From Jingyaoa shaoxingensis (GTDB lineage Bacteria > Bacillota > Clostridia > Lachnospirales > Lachnospiraceae): 64,000 nt of DNA. The translations under genes were made by a program, and so were the position numbers. The stretch lies in the NCBI RefSeq assembly GCF_014385005.1, contig NZ_JACRSZ010000001.1:558001-622000 (forward strand), written 5' to 3'. Under the pieces are notes generated by a model, which was not told the origin of the DNA, ran no database searches, and worked only from the letters and a program-made list of their open reading frames with translations. This document shows, in pieces, positions 27,010 to 34,636 of the stretch (the first letter of the stretch is position 1; every line of letters starts with the position of its first letter).

Positions 27010-27543
27010 ATGGTAGGTAAAAAAATCCGGGCATACCGGGAATTCAGAGGCTACAGTCAAATACAATTAGCCGAGCTGTCCGGCATTAACGTAGGTACGA
27101 TCAGAAAATATGAACTTGGAATCCGGAATCCAAAACCGGATCAGTTAGAAAAGATAGCAACTGCACTGGGATTAAATGTAAGTGTTTTTCTGGATTTTAA
27201 TATTGAAACAGTCGGAGATGTACTCTCCCTATTGTTTTCTATTGATGATTCTGTGAATCTCTCACTTGCTGAGATGCCTGATCAGAAAATTTCACTGACG
27301 TTCGATAATCCTACAATGCAGGACTTTTTCAGGAAATGGTGTCAATTTAAAAATGTCTATGAAAAGGAAAAAGCTGAAATATTAGCTATTGAAGATGAAG
27401 ATAAAAGACAGGAAGAAATGGATAAGCTGAACGCTACCCAGGAAGAATGGAAACTGCGTGCCATGGGAACTACTATAGGTTGTCATACTATCGTTAAAAA
27501 AGGTACCGAGGGCAATACTATCAAGGCATATTCTTTAACTTAA
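27010..27543 (+). CDS. XRE-family repressor of element C
   Basis: A 177-residue protein with an N-terminal helix-turn-helix of the Cro/C1 type (YRGFRGYSQ-like segment, then IQLAELSGINVGTIRKYELG, residues about 17-37) and a longer C-terminal part of unknown fold. ATG 27010 has AAGGAGG upstream. It faces away from xis-int and is surrounded by the three TCACTTTTGTGA dyads, so it most probably represses xis and itself. The genes downstream on the same strand (zinc-ribbon and membrane protein) may be in the same transcript and thus be expressed in the integrated state. Confidence 0.88.
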   Translation: MVGKKIRAYREFRGYSQIQLAELSGINVGTIRKYELGIRNPKPDQLEKIATALGLNVSVFLDFNIETVGDVLSLLFSIDDSVNLSLAEMPDQKISLTFDNPTMQDFFRKWCQFKNVYEKEKAEILAIEDEDKRQEEMDKLNATQEEWKLRAMGTTIGCHTIVKKGTEGNTIKAYSLT

Positions 27544-27571
27544 TATAAAATGTTTGAAAGGAACGAATACC

Positions 27572-27823
27572 ATGAAAAAAATAGATAGCAATGAAATTAT
27601 AAACTTTTTAAATTCTAAATGGCAAGGAAGTACTTGTCCAATGTGTCATGCTGGAAATTGGAATGTCAGCAATAAAGTTTTTGAACTTCGTGAATTTAAC
27701 AATGGAGATTTGGTTATTGGCGGTCCTTCAAGTGCTATCACTCCCGTTGTGCCTGTCACCTGTTCGAATTGTGGCAATACAATTTTTATCAATGTTTTAT
27801 CAACTGGATTGTTAAAGGAGTAG
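27572..27823 (+). CDS. Zinc-ribbon protein, element C cargo
   Basis: Eighty-three residues from ATG 27572 (GAAAGGA upstream). Two cysteine pairs, CPMCHAGNW (about residues 19-27) and CSNCGNT (about 66-72), indicate a zinc ribbon, with a Gly/Pro-rich middle (GDLVIGGPSSAITPVVPV). It is 28 bases downstream of the repressor gene and 3 bases before a two-helix membrane protein. The pair looks like a small operon carried as cargo. Function not recognisable. Confidence 0.7.
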   Translation: MKKIDSNEIINFLNSKWQGSTCPMCHAGNWNVSNKVFELREFNNGDLVIGGPSSAITPVVPVTCSNCGNTIFINVLSTGLLKE

Positions 27824-27826
27824 TCA

Positions 27827-28372
27827 ATGTCCGAAATTCATACTAATGATTCAAAAATAATTTCTGAAACCAATAATACATTTTTACACTCAAAAGAGAA
27901 AAAATCACAAATAACTATTGCTAACGATACATGGCTACCAGACAAAGCCAAAAACAATTATCACACTCAAAGACTCAAACAGTCAAAGTGGGCATTTTGG
28001 CTTAGCTTTTGGGGTGCTATTGCCGGATTTGCTGTTTTAATCATTACAACTTTTATATATATTGCTTCAGATAATCCTTCTGCTGTTGGATATATCTCTG
28101 GTATTATTATTGAAGCAACATCTGCTCTATTTTTCACATTGTCTAATAAAGCAAATGAAAAAATATCTGAGTTTTTCGACAAACTCACTTTAGATTCAAA
28201 TACAACACACGCAATGCACATGACGAAAGAAATTTCCAATTCTGATGTAAGAGATCAACTACTTGTAAAGCTTTCATTACATCTTGCTGGAATTAATGAA
28301 GACAAAATTTGTAAACAAACCATCGAAATTTGTACTAATTCGCAGAATGAATCTCCAAATCAAGCTGATTAA
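27827..28372 (+). CDS. Two-helix membrane protein, element C cargo (TRADD-N-associated-like)
   Basis: The 181-residue protein has a polar N-terminus (about 1-55), two membrane helices (about 57-83 and 90-110) and a C-terminal cytoplasmic part. The order SKWAFWLSFWGAIAGFAVL, then GYISGIIIEATSALFF and NKANEKISEFFDKL, resembles a two-helix domain found next to TRADD-N-type signalling modules in bacteria. I make that link tentatively. ATG 27827 follows AAAGGAG, 3 bases after the zinc-ribbon stop. Two-helix proteins beside small sensor partners are frequent in defence operons, which makes this cassette worth testing, but no effector motif is visible. Confidence 0.6.
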   Translation: MSEIHTNDSKIISETNNTFLHSKEKKSQITIANDTWLPDKAKNNYHTQRLKQSKWAFWLSFWGAIAGFAVLIITTFIYIASDNPSAVGYISGIIIEATSALFFTLSNKANEKISEFFDKLTLDSNTTHAMHMTKEISNSDVRDQLLVKLSLHLAGINEDKICKQTIEICTNSQNESPNQAD

Positions 28373-28383
28373 CTACATATTTT

Positions 28384-28401
28384 GTTATCATTCTGTTATC
28401 A
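28384..28401. promoter_or_regulatory. Right arm-type integrase sites of element C
   Basis: GTTATCA-TTCT-GTTATCA, the same heptamers and 11-base period as at 17369-17386, about 90 bases before junction 2. Confidence 0.65.
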
Positions 28402-28404
28402 CAA

Positions 28405-28442
28405 GCGGTTGTCAGGACACTCTCCCGGCAACCGCTTTTCTA
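28405..28442 (+). terminator. Hairpin after element C cargo operon
   Basis: AGCGGTTG (28405-28412) pairs with CAACCGCT (about 28430-28437), followed by TTTCTATACTG. It can end the repressor-cargo transcript before the att junction. Confidence 0.65.
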
Positions 28443-28486
28443 TACTGTTCGTTATTATTTTCCGCTCTTTTATATATTTTCAGGCA

Positions 28487-28644
28487 ACAGAAAAACCCCG
28501 GAAACCTTGCGGTTCCGGGGCATCTTACGCTACAGTACGATGTACACGAAGTACATACTAAATTATATATGATGATCTGTCAATCAATGATTACTCGATG
28601 ATTGTAGCAACACGTCCTGATCCTACAGTACGTCCACCTTCACG
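28487..28644 (-). other. att junction 2 between elements C and B
   Basis: A second copy of the tuf 3' end: terminator hairpin, stop, and codons for [17 protein letters not shown]. It matches junction 1 closely over 158 bases, including the odd tract CATCTTACGCTACAGTACGA, and ends at the same TTCACG boundary. The part left of the crossover belongs to element C's right end; sequence after 28644 is the left end of element B. From 28645 to 28790 no gene is seen, only AT-rich sequence and arm sites. Confidence 0.85.
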
Positions 28645-28746
28645 TTTGTGAGGTTCTTAAAATCTCATTATTTTCTGTGATTTTCGTGTCTTTATTGTCC
28701 TGTGTTATAGGATTTCTACGCTATATTTCTGTTCTCTTCATTTTTT

Positions 28747-28764
28747 AGTATCAAAACGGTATCA
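28747..28764. promoter_or_regulatory. Left arm-type integrase sites of element B
   Basis: AGTATCA-AAAC-GGTATCA, two heptamers 11 bases apart, 103 bases inside the left end. The right end has AGTATCA-TAAC-AGTATCA at 37809-37826. The spacing is the same as in element C but the second and third bases differ. Confidence 0.65.
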
Positions 28765-28797
28765 CAGCCAGATTTTCATGAGCTGTCAACTTTCCGG

Positions 28798-28826
28798 TTG
28801 CAGATTCCCACCTTGACTGTTATAAT
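28798..28826 (+). promoter_or_regulatory. Promoter of the type I toxin mRNA
   Basis: TTGCAG (28798-28803) and TATAAT (28821-28826) with a 17-base spacer. A transcript would begin near 28833 at GGGTGCTATC and run through the toxin gene to the terminator at 29072. Confidence 0.75.
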
Positions 28827-28940
28827 CGAAACATGGGTGCTATCATAACGGTAGGCGGTTAGTCCTTCAGCAGAGGGACTGTGACCCTCTGATTACATAG
28901 AAACTCGAAAGAGAATCCACTGGAAAGGAGGGCTAAGCCA

Positions 28941-29039
28941 ATGAGTATTGTGGACTTTATTGCAGTCGTGAGCTTCGGCATCACCTGCTTTTGTGCCGGA
29001 TACACATTCGGCAAAGATAATAACAAGACACAAAAATAA
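28941..29039 (+). CDS. Small hydrophobic holin-like toxin (type I)
   Basis: A 32-residue protein, ATG 28941, with a strong GGAGG (about 28928-28932). It starts MSIVDFIAVVSFGITCFCAG and ends in a polar, Lys-rich tail GKDNNKTQK: one membrane helix with a charged C-terminus, the pattern of Fst/TxpA-type and Hol-Tox peptides. Such peptides damage the membrane when their antisense RNA is lost, and so keep mobile elements in the population. A long leader of about 105 bases before the start is usual, because translation is held back by RNA folding. A decayed copy lies at 39631-39742 in element A. Confidence 0.72.
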   Translation: MSIVDFIAVVSFGITCFCAGYTFGKDNNKTQK

Positions 29040-29072
29040 CCGCCCCAGCCTCGCAAACTGAACGGTTATTTT
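29033..29072. terminator. Bidirectional terminator of toxin and antitoxin RNAs
   Basis: AAAATAACCG (29033-29042) pairs with CGGTTATTTT (29063-29072), a 10-bp stem with a 20-base loop, A-rich on the left and T-rich on the right, overlapping the toxin stop codon. Confidence 0.75.
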
Positions 29073-29125
29073 TAATCAATTAAGTATGTGGACTAACCGT
29101 CTATCGGTAGCACTCTTTTTCTATA
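29033..29125 (-). ncRNA. Antisense RNA antitoxin of the type I locus
   Basis: A minus-strand promoter with TTGACA (29152-29157) and TAATAT (29129-29134), spacing 17, points into the toxin gene. The RNA would start near 29122 and stop at the shared terminator. Its first bases (GTGCTACCGATAGACGGTTAGTCC, split by mismatches) are the same, on the opposite strand, as the toxin mRNA leader at 28837-28865. This gives base pairing at both the 5' repeats and the terminator, the plan of the pAD1 par (Fst) locus. The RNA ends are inferred. Confidence 0.65.
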
Positions 29126-29166
29126 ATCATATTAGCACGCATGTGTGAAAATGTCAAAAAATTTCT

Positions 29167-30108
29167 TCATTCTTGGTTATTAATCTCCTTGATCAACTGT
29201 ACTGCCTTCTCTGCATCATCGGTTTTCACGAATATATCCACACCATATATTCCAAATCCTGGTGCCCCATGCATTGCAACATTCGCACCTGCTTCCTGCG
29301 AAAAAGCTGCTATTCCATTTTGCTTTAACATTTCTACAAGTTGTTCTGTCTCTACTATATTCTGTGCATTATAAATTTTTGTCCATTCTACCTTAGATAG
29401 GGAAATTTCCTTTTTCTCCTGAACATTTGACGAATTCTGGTTTCTTTTTCGATTAATAAATGCCAAGAGCCTAAGAATAATAAATGCCACAATAGTAATA
29501 CCAATCAGAAATCCCAATGCTAATCGTGTTATCTGTTTTTCTGTAGCTCCCATTCTAAATAAACATATACCATAGATGACTGTAAAAATTCCTGCACATA
29601 TCACACTGGTGAGAAAATCTCGCCATATAGTAGCACTTTGGAGCAAACATTTATCCCATATTCCATTATACACCATAATAGATGCATACAGGATTCCTCC
29701 TACTAAGACAGTTGCTGTCTCTCCTAAAACCAAGCGAACATCCACCGTTAATAACATCTGAATAATAATCGCTAACACACTAATCACAAACATTGATGCA
29801 AATGCAAGATTTCCAGCCTTTAATGCTTTTTGTTTCACCCATTCTTCATACACCGCAACTTTGTCCAGTGTTTCTTTCATCTCTTTATTCATAGTCTGGC
29901 TCCTTTCTCCATCCAGGAGCTCTCTCATCTCAACATCGTAATACTCAGCAAGTTGAACAAGTATACTGAGATCTGGCATATTTATTCCTGTTTCCCATCT
30001 GGAAACTGTTCTTGCAGATACCTCAAACTTCTCAGCAAGCTGCTCTTGTGTAAGATTCTTTTCTTTACGACATTGCTTTAAAAAAGCTCCAATCTTTTTT
30101 GTGTCCAT
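29167..30108 (-). CDS. Membrane-bound XRE regulator with DUF2007-like tail
   Basis: ATG 30108 (AGAGG upstream) gives 313 residues. Residues about 5-60 form a helix-turn-helix (CRKEKNLTQEQLAEKFEVSA, then RTVSRWETG). Four membrane helices follow (about 100-220), and the last 70 residues (NAQNIVETEQLVEMLKQNGI onward) resemble a DUF2007 signal-transducing domain. Such proteins are thought to sense the membrane and control neighbouring genes. It sits between the toxin-antitoxin locus and two DUF3784 genes, all on the minus strand except the toxin. Regulatory target unknown. Confidence 0.82.
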   Translation of the reverse strand: MDTKKIGAFLKQCRKEKNLTQEQLAEKFEVSARTVSRWETGINMPDLSILVQLAEYYDVEMRELLDGERSQTMNKEMKETLDKVAVYEEWVKQKALKAGNLAFASMFVISVLAIIIQMLLTVDVRLVLGETATVLVGGILYASIMVYNGIWDKCLLQSATIWRDFLTSVICAGIFTVIYGICLFRMGATEKQITRLALGFLIGITIVAFIILRLLAFINRKRNQNSSNVQEKKEISLSKVEWTKIYNAQNIVETEQLVEMLKQNGIAAFSQEAGANVAMHGAPGFGIYGVDIFVKTDDAEKAVQLIKEINNQE

Positions 30109-30258
30109 GTCTCTACCTCTCTTCCACTTACAGCTTACCAATATGTACCAAAATTACCACGACATAAAACGAGAATCCGCTAATTTTCAACCGGACATCG
30201 TATGTCTAAAACAAGTAAACGGTATTTTCACCCCAAAAGCATTCTATTCCTCTATAAA

Positions 30259-30579
30259 TTAACCTTCTCTTTTATGTCTATCCATAAGCAGCAGAATAAA
30301 CATAACAAACCATATCACCCATGCAATTAAACAACCGATTCCTATATGCCAAATATCTATAATCATTCCAGCAATAAAAGGAATTGACATAAACATCATT
30401 CTCTTCCCATATGCCTTACACATAGCATTTTCATCATATTTTTTTCGTTCTTCTGCTGATTTCATATTATAACCAGACAAGAATTTGGATGCTTGTCCTT
30501 TTGACCTATAAAACCATATTCCAAATAAAAGCATAATCACTGCCATTGCAAAGTCAAAAATAATATAAATATAGAACAT
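30259..30579 (-). CDS. DUF3784 membrane protein 1
   Basis: A 106-residue protein with three hydrophobic segments (about 4-22, 60-78, 82-100) and the hallmark LSGYNMKSAEERKKYDENAMCK between the first two, which defines DUF3784. Unknown function; often in pairs on firmicute elements. It lies 41 bases after the second DUF3784 gene in the same direction. Confidence 0.82.
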   Translation of the reverse strand: MFYIYIIFDFAMAVIMLLFGIWFYRSKGQASKFLSGYNMKSAEERKKYDENAMCKAYGKRMMFMSIPFIAGMIIDIWHIGIGCLIAWVIWFVMFILLLMDRHKREG

Positions 30580-30620
30580 ATAATGCCTTCCTTTCAGTCA
30601 ATTCCTCAAACCAGAAATTA

Positions 30621-30953
30621 TTACTTTTTGCATAGTGTGTTTTCTAAAATGATAATAACCACGACATCAACTACAATGATTCCCAATGCAATATATACAA
30701 AAAATGCAGGCAAAATATTTTCAAGCAAGCCCATAATTAATACAAGAATTGCTATAATAGACATTCCAACTCCCATTGTCCTGCATAACTTCTTTTCATC
30801 ATATTTTTTCTTTTCTTCTTTTGAAGCTGTATTATATCCAGAAATAAACCAGCTTCCGTGTCCAGAAAGTAAAACTATAGAAAGTACAGCAAATATTACA
30901 AAGACAATCCACACTATCCAATCAGAACCTGTTGCTAAATCTGCTAATTTCAA
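30621..30953 (-). CDS. DUF3784 membrane protein 2
   Basis: A 110-residue paralogue of the neighbouring gene: three membrane segments and the motif ISGYNTASKEEKKKYDEKKL (about residues 37-56) with the following Cys. The two proteins are quite different outside the motif, so the duplication is old. Function unknown. The gene is probably transcribed with the downstream DUF3784 gene. Confidence 0.82.
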   Translation of the reverse strand: MKLADLATGSDWIVWIVFVIFAVLSIVLLSGHGSWFISGYNTASKEEKKKYDEKKLCRTMGVGMSIIAILVLIMGLLENILPAFFVYIALGIIVVDVVVIIILENTLCKK

Positions 30954-31011
30954 TTATAGACCCCTCCCTAAATTCCGTTTTTCTTAATTCTAAAAATCTG
31001 AAAGTTGTCTT

Positions 31012-31209
31012 TTAAGATTTCAATTTCGTTAAATCCTCTAAATACATTTCTGTATAACCACATTCTGGGCAGACTGCAACTCTAACATCATCTATAGTTG
31101 TCGCCTTTTGTTTTTCATCTACACGAACAACCATCCCATAGCCACCGCCATTAACTTTAAGTCTTAAATCTAATTTCATACTTGCTCCACACTTTTCACA
31201 TTTCCTCAT
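31012..31209 (-). CDS. YgiT-type zinc-ribbon protein
   Basis: A 65-residue protein with two CxxC pairs, MRKCEKCGAS at the N-terminus and AVCPECGYTEMY near residue 50. This is a zinc ribbon like the N-terminal domain of MqsA/YgiT. No helix-turn-helix is attached, so it is not a full antitoxin. GGAGG lies 10 bases before the start. It is 47 bases downstream of yjdF and may share its transcript. Confidence 0.75.
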   Translation of the reverse strand: MRKCEKCGASMKLDLRLKVNGGGYGMVVRVDEKQKATTIDDVRVAVCPECGYTEMYLEDLTKLKS

Positions 31210-31256
31210 TGTTTATACCTCCAAATCCCGAATTTGAGAAAAAGCCCAAAGGACTT

Positions 31257-31673
31257 TTAATGTCCCTTATGCTTTTCTCTTTTCTTTCGCTGTTTTAGTT
31301 CAAACATTCGCTGTTCTTCCGCCTCTTTTTTCTTTCGTTTTTTTTCTTTACGCTCCTGTTTGTTCTGTTCCTGTTGTAATTTCAACGCCTGTTGCGATTT
31401 TGTGCCAATGCCAGTTTCCAGCATCTGCTTTTTTGCTGAACACTGCATCCGTTTCGGATTTCTTTTTATATCCTTTACAATAGCTTCAACAGCCGGACTG
31501 AATTTCAAACCGAAATAGTATTTTTGAATATATTCCTGCACTTCATAATCTTTTGGTTCTACGCCAAATGTTACCTTTGCCACAGATAATTTACCATCTT
31601 CAATATGCTCAAATATGCCTACCCAAAATGGTTCTTCAAAATATACCGTCAATCTTCCATTTACTCTGTCCAT
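31257..31673 (-). CDS. yjdF: YjdF family protein
   Basis: The 138-residue protein begins MDRVNGRLTVYFEEPFWVGIFE and contains FGLKFSPAVEAIVKDIKRNPKRMQ, then a Lys/Gln/Glu-rich tail, as in YjdF (DUF2992). The gene is usually controlled by the yjdF riboswitch, which senses azaaromatic compounds, and may help tolerate them. That riboswitch appears directly upstream here. The gene is cargo of element B. The biochemical function remains unknown in the family. Confidence 0.9.
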   Translation of the reverse strand: MDRVNGRLTVYFEEPFWVGIFEHIEDGKLSVAKVTFGVEPKDYEVQEYIQKYYFGLKFSPAVEAIVKDIKRNPKRMQCSAKKQMLETGIGTKSQQALKLQQEQNKQERKEKKRKKKEAEEQRMFELKQRKKREKHKGH

Positions 31674-31694
31674 AAAAATCCCTCCTAAAATTTA

Positions 31695-31805
31695 TTGAAC
31701 AAAGAATGGACAACCCGGAGGGGCAGGTTACTTACCCTATTTATATAGGACGGCCGGGCTACCTACCGGCTCTGGCACATCAAAGATGCACGTTGCGTTT
31801 TTATC
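31695..31805 (-). promoter_or_regulatory. yjdF (azaaromatic) riboswitch
   Basis: The yjdF leader contains the tracts I associate with the yjdF motif, in order on the minus strand: ACGCAACGTGCATC (about 31785-31798), GGTAGCCCGGCCGTCC, a TATATAAATA loop, then GGGTAAGTAACCTGCCCC and CCGGGTTGTCC near 31700. The ribosome site AGGAGGG follows. The motif binds azaaromatic molecules and activates translation. Recognition is from memory of the consensus plus the downstream yjdF gene. Confidence 0.8.
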
Positions 31806-31914
31806 TTTGTTTTGATAAGTTTCAATTTACCTTCACTTTATTTTACCATAGTGCTTTCTAAAGTTCTATTCTAATATACAAAAATGTAAAAAAGCGATTT
31901 TATCCCCCTCGCAA

Positions 31915-32289
31915 TCACACATATATCATGTTTTTCAATACAATTTCTTCTGCACTAGCTTTTATATTATTCATCAGCCTGACCCACTCCATCTGATCCT
32001 GTGCCTTTAATTCTTCAGTTACACCCTGTTTTTCTGTCATCTGTTCCATAAGCGTTTCCACCTGTTCTCTAGCTTCCTGATCAGTCTGATTCAGATGTTC
32101 ATTCAGCTTTCCAATCAATAACAAATACTGATACCTTGCTGATCTGTGTTCTTTTAAGAACTGCTTTCGTAACATTCCATATTTTCCATATGTCGGCTCT
32201 TCTTCTCTTAAAACCAGATCCGGCAAATAGTAATCTCCATGCAATGTATAGCTCATTCCATTTTTTTCATCATAAAATTGTTTTTTCAT
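31915..32289 (-). CDS. TnpV family protein (element B)
   Basis: A 124-residue protein of the same length as the element C product at 21364 and about 80 percent identical by eye (MKKQFYDEKNGMSYTLHGDY, then TYGKYGMLRKQFLKEHRSAR). It starts 3 bases after the relaxase stop. The differences cluster in the last 40 residues. Confidence 0.8.
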   Translation of the reverse strand: MKKQFYDEKNGMSYTLHGDYYLPDLVLREEEPTYGKYGMLRKQFLKEHRSARYQYLLLIGKLNEHLNQTDQEAREQVETLMEQMTEKQGVTEELKAQDQMEWVRLMNNIKASAEEIVLKNMIYV

Positions 32290-32292
32290 AGT

Positions 32293-33711
32293 CTAAATCT
32301 CCAATCCTTTGTATTTTGTTCTATTTTTCTTACGTTGTTGGTTTTCAATCTGACTCTTTTGAGTCGCCCATTCCAACTGTTTCAGAACGCTTCCCTTTGG
32401 CATTTGCTCCATTCGCCGTTTTTCTTCCAGTGTCCTCTGTTCTTTAATATCCTGCTGCACCACATCCTCTACAGTTTCTGATCCCAAAATACGCACCACT
32501 CTGTCATATCTGTCCGAAATCTCTTGTAAACGTTGATTATCATTTAATAATTCCCCATTTTCTTTACGCACATCATCTAACTGCGTTTGGATATCATCAC
32601 ATTTCTCCGTAGATTTTTGATATTTGTTTTTCCAGCTTTCTATCGTTTTGTTAAGTTCTACAACCTTTCCAGCTAATGCAGCAATCTGATTCTTCATCTT
32701 GATAAACAATGGCTTGATTTTATTTTCTCTGTAAGGTACTGCACGTTCAAATGTTCCTGCCTCCGGTAAAAACGTCTTAATCATTCCATATTCTTTTATT
32801 TCTTTACTGGCATTATCCATAATCGGCTGCAGCACATCTCGACGCTCTTCCAGACTTTTTACTTCTTTTTCTGCGTCCTCTGCCCTTTGTTCTGCTTCTT
32901 GTTTCTCCCTGATTGCCTGTTCCTTATCGTCTTTTAAAATCTGGATATCTGCTCTGAATTCCGCAATTTGTGCTGTCAGTTCTTCGTTTTCTGCAGTTAG
33001 ATACTCTTTCTCCTGCTCCAGCTCCTGTACTTCCTTTTTTCGCTCTTTCTTCTTGAAGTTATAAACATCCAAATGTTCCTCATGAGTACCTTTCTGTTCC
33101 CATTCAATGCCATGCTGTTTTGCAATCTCTGCCAGGACCTTTTTTTCATGGTTCATCCACTGGTTCAACTCTGTATCATGCTTATTTCCACCTTGAAATC
33201 CAAGACTTTTTAATGCCTGTTTCAACGAAACTCTGGTGTCCATTCCTTTTCCTTTCCAATCAGTCACATAAGGAATAAAATCAATATGTAAATGTGGAGT
33301 AGACTCATCCTGATGTAGATAACACCCAAATACCCGTAGCGCTGGATTCCGTTTCTGGAAGTCCTTTACATATTCATCCAGCACTTTTACAGCCAGATCT
33401 CCTTCTACTGTTCCGACAGCCATATCTTCTCGATTTCCAATTTGAAAAATCACTTCGTGGAACAACTTCTCTTGTTTTCCCTGCCGAATTTTTTCATAGT
33501 AATTTGTAATCTGCCGATCTTTTCTTTTTCCGATGTTGTATCTCCCCACAGCATCATCAAATAACTCTTTATAGACTTCCTTCAGATTTTCATTCTGGTA
33601 ACAAATATTTAATTGTACTCTGTCCGGTTCTACATTCTCTGCGAAAAACTCTCTCCTGTTATGGGCCAAAGAACCTTTCCCTATCATACCGCTAATTGTT
33701 CGTTTTATCAT
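32293..33711 (-). CDS. mobV: MobV (Pre/Mob) relaxase, element B
   Basis: A 472-residue relaxase from ATG 33711 (AGAGGTGAG upstream). The HQDESTPHLHIDF metal site (about residues 125-137) and the N-terminal MIKRTISGMIGKGSLAHNRR are intact. The coiled-coil C-terminal half has diverged from the element C relaxase much more than the relaxase domain, which suggests the nicking reaction and oriT are shared while partner contacts differ. The probable oriT is just upstream. Cross-mobilisation between the two elements looks possible. Confidence 0.92.
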   Translation of the reverse strand: MIKRTISGMIGKGSLAHNRREFFAENVEPDRVQLNICYQNENLKEVYKELFDDAVGRYNIGKRKDRQITNYYEKIRQGKQEKLFHEVIFQIGNREDMAVGTVEGDLAVKVLDEYVKDFQKRNPALRVFGCYLHQDESTPHLHIDFIPYVTDWKGKGMDTRVSLKQALKSLGFQGGNKHDTELNQWMNHEKKVLAEIAKQHGIEWEQKGTHEEHLDVYNFKKKERKKEVQELEQEKEYLTAENEELTAQIAEFRADIQILKDDKEQAIREKQEAEQRAEDAEKEVKSLEERRDVLQPIMDNASKEIKEYGMIKTFLPEAGTFERAVPYRENKIKPLFIKMKNQIAALAGKVVELNKTIESWKNKYQKSTEKCDDIQTQLDDVRKENGELLNDNQRLQEISDRYDRVVRILGSETVEDVVQQDIKEQRTLEEKRRMEQMPKGSVLKQLEWATQKSQIENQQRKKNRTKYKGLEI

Positions 33712-33759
33712 AATGTTTCTCACCTCTTTTCTGAGCAAGTGCCAGATAGCACATAATTT

Positions 33760-33900
33760 TTATTTACGCCAGTCATGGCGATATTAAGAAATTTTCGCCG
33801 GATACGGCGGTTTTGTTACTTTTGTCAAAAGTAACGCAAAAGCACTTTCGACAGCCGTACCGTCCATCAAAAGGTACCCTTGCGCCCTGCCGGGGGCTAT
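33760..33900 (-). other. Candidate transfer origin (oriT) of element B
   Basis: Nearly the same sequence as 23211-23345: dyad CGCCG-GATA-CGGCG at 33796-33809 and the 10-bp stem GTTACTTTTG/CAAAAGTAAC around 33815-33835. Only a few substitutions and small indels separate the two copies. Confidence 0.6.
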
Positions 33901-33909
33901 CCAATCAAA

Positions 33910-34137
33910 TTATTCCGGTATTCTTGCCTGTACATATTCCAGATCTCCGCAATATGATGTTCCCACCAGATACCATTCTCTTGCCGGATTCATCTCCATT
34001 CTTGTCCGTACCCACTTATCATCAACCAGCACCTCAAGACCTTCTCCACAGTGAAATCCCGTATCAATCCATAAGTCTGATGCCAACAATCCATATCTGT
34101 CATTACTGCTGTTATATCCTAATCTTCCCTGTTTCAT
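33910..34137 (-). CDS. DUF5348 protein (element B)
   Basis: A 75-residue protein, almost the same as the element C copy (differences such as SDLWIDT kept, DDKWVRT against DEWVQT). It is followed by the oriT candidate and preceded by the small conserved gene at 34288. The strong conservation of this tiny protein between otherwise diverged elements implies selection. Confidence 0.8.
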   Translation of the reverse strand: MKQGRLGYNSSNDRYGLLASDLWIDTGFHCGEGLEVLVDDKWVRTRMEMNPAREWYLVGTSYCGDLEYVQARIPE

Positions 34138-34287
34138 TGTATCTTTCTCCCTTCTTCACAACTATCAAATTTACAGTAATCTCACATTCCAGCCATAGTT
34201 TTCCGTCTGCACCTTACCAACTTTCTCCTTGTTTACTTCTCACAGGTGCGTGACACGCTCCTGTAAAAAGATAGTCAATAAGAACTG

Positions 34288-34521
34288 TTACCATCGAAAG
34301 CTCTCTTGCATTCCTTTTCTGTCCAGATACTCCTGCCGGAACTTTTCCCGTTCTTCTTCTGTTGGTGCAGTTTTGGATTTACTGTATACCTCACGATTTA
34401 CCATTGCATCCAGCTTTTTCTCCAAACCTTTTCTTATATCATCTGCTTCCTGTTCCTGATCCAGTAAATGATATTTTATAATCTTTCCAAATAACTCCTC
34501 TGGAATCATAACGTTTTTCAA
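34288..34521 (-). CDS. Small conserved element protein (element B)
   Basis: A 77-residue homologue of the element C product at 23777. The last 45 residues (LEKKLDAMVNREVYSKSKTA onward) are nearly identical, while residues 1-30 (MKNVMIPEELFGKIIKYHLL) differ. Unknown function. About 115 AT-rich bases with CAATGT/GCAACA repeats separate it from the RepA-like stop. Confidence 0.72.
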   Translation of the reverse strand: MKNVMIPEELFGKIIKYHLLDQEQEADDIRKGLEKKLDAMVNREVYSKSKTAPTEEEREKFRQEYLDRKGMQESFRW

Positions 34522-34636
34522 GTTCTCACCTTCTTACAATTTATGTAAGGACGCAACACTGCAATGTCTTTACAGATTGCAACCTTGCATTTTAATTCCG
34601 CATTTTCTATATACTCTGCAATGTTGCACCCTTAAT

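Larger units (their letters stand above)
17266..28644. mobile_element. Element C: mobilizable integrative element at tuf
   Basis: The segment between junctions 1 and 2 (about 11.4 kb) has a mobilizable-element backbone. It includes a repressor at 27010, xis, tyrosine integrase, RepA-like ATPase, a probable oriT, a MobV relaxase and TnpV. No type IV secretion genes are present, so it would need a helper. It carries paired GTTATCA sites near both ends. Cargo is a MATE pump with MarR regulator and a zinc-ribbon/two-helix pair; the left 2 kb is a scrapyard of gene fragments and an IS3 relic. The backbone is intact and could still be mobile. Confidence 0.85.

Noticed and set aside
17266..28644. 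Integrative conjugative element able to transfer itself
   Set aside because: No VirB4, VirD4, VirB6 or other secretion gene is present in any of the elements; only relaxase and accessory genes are found.
28859..29056. Minus-strand frame of 65 codons opposite the toxin gene
   Set aside because: It has no ribosome site and overlaps the better supported toxin and antisense RNA.
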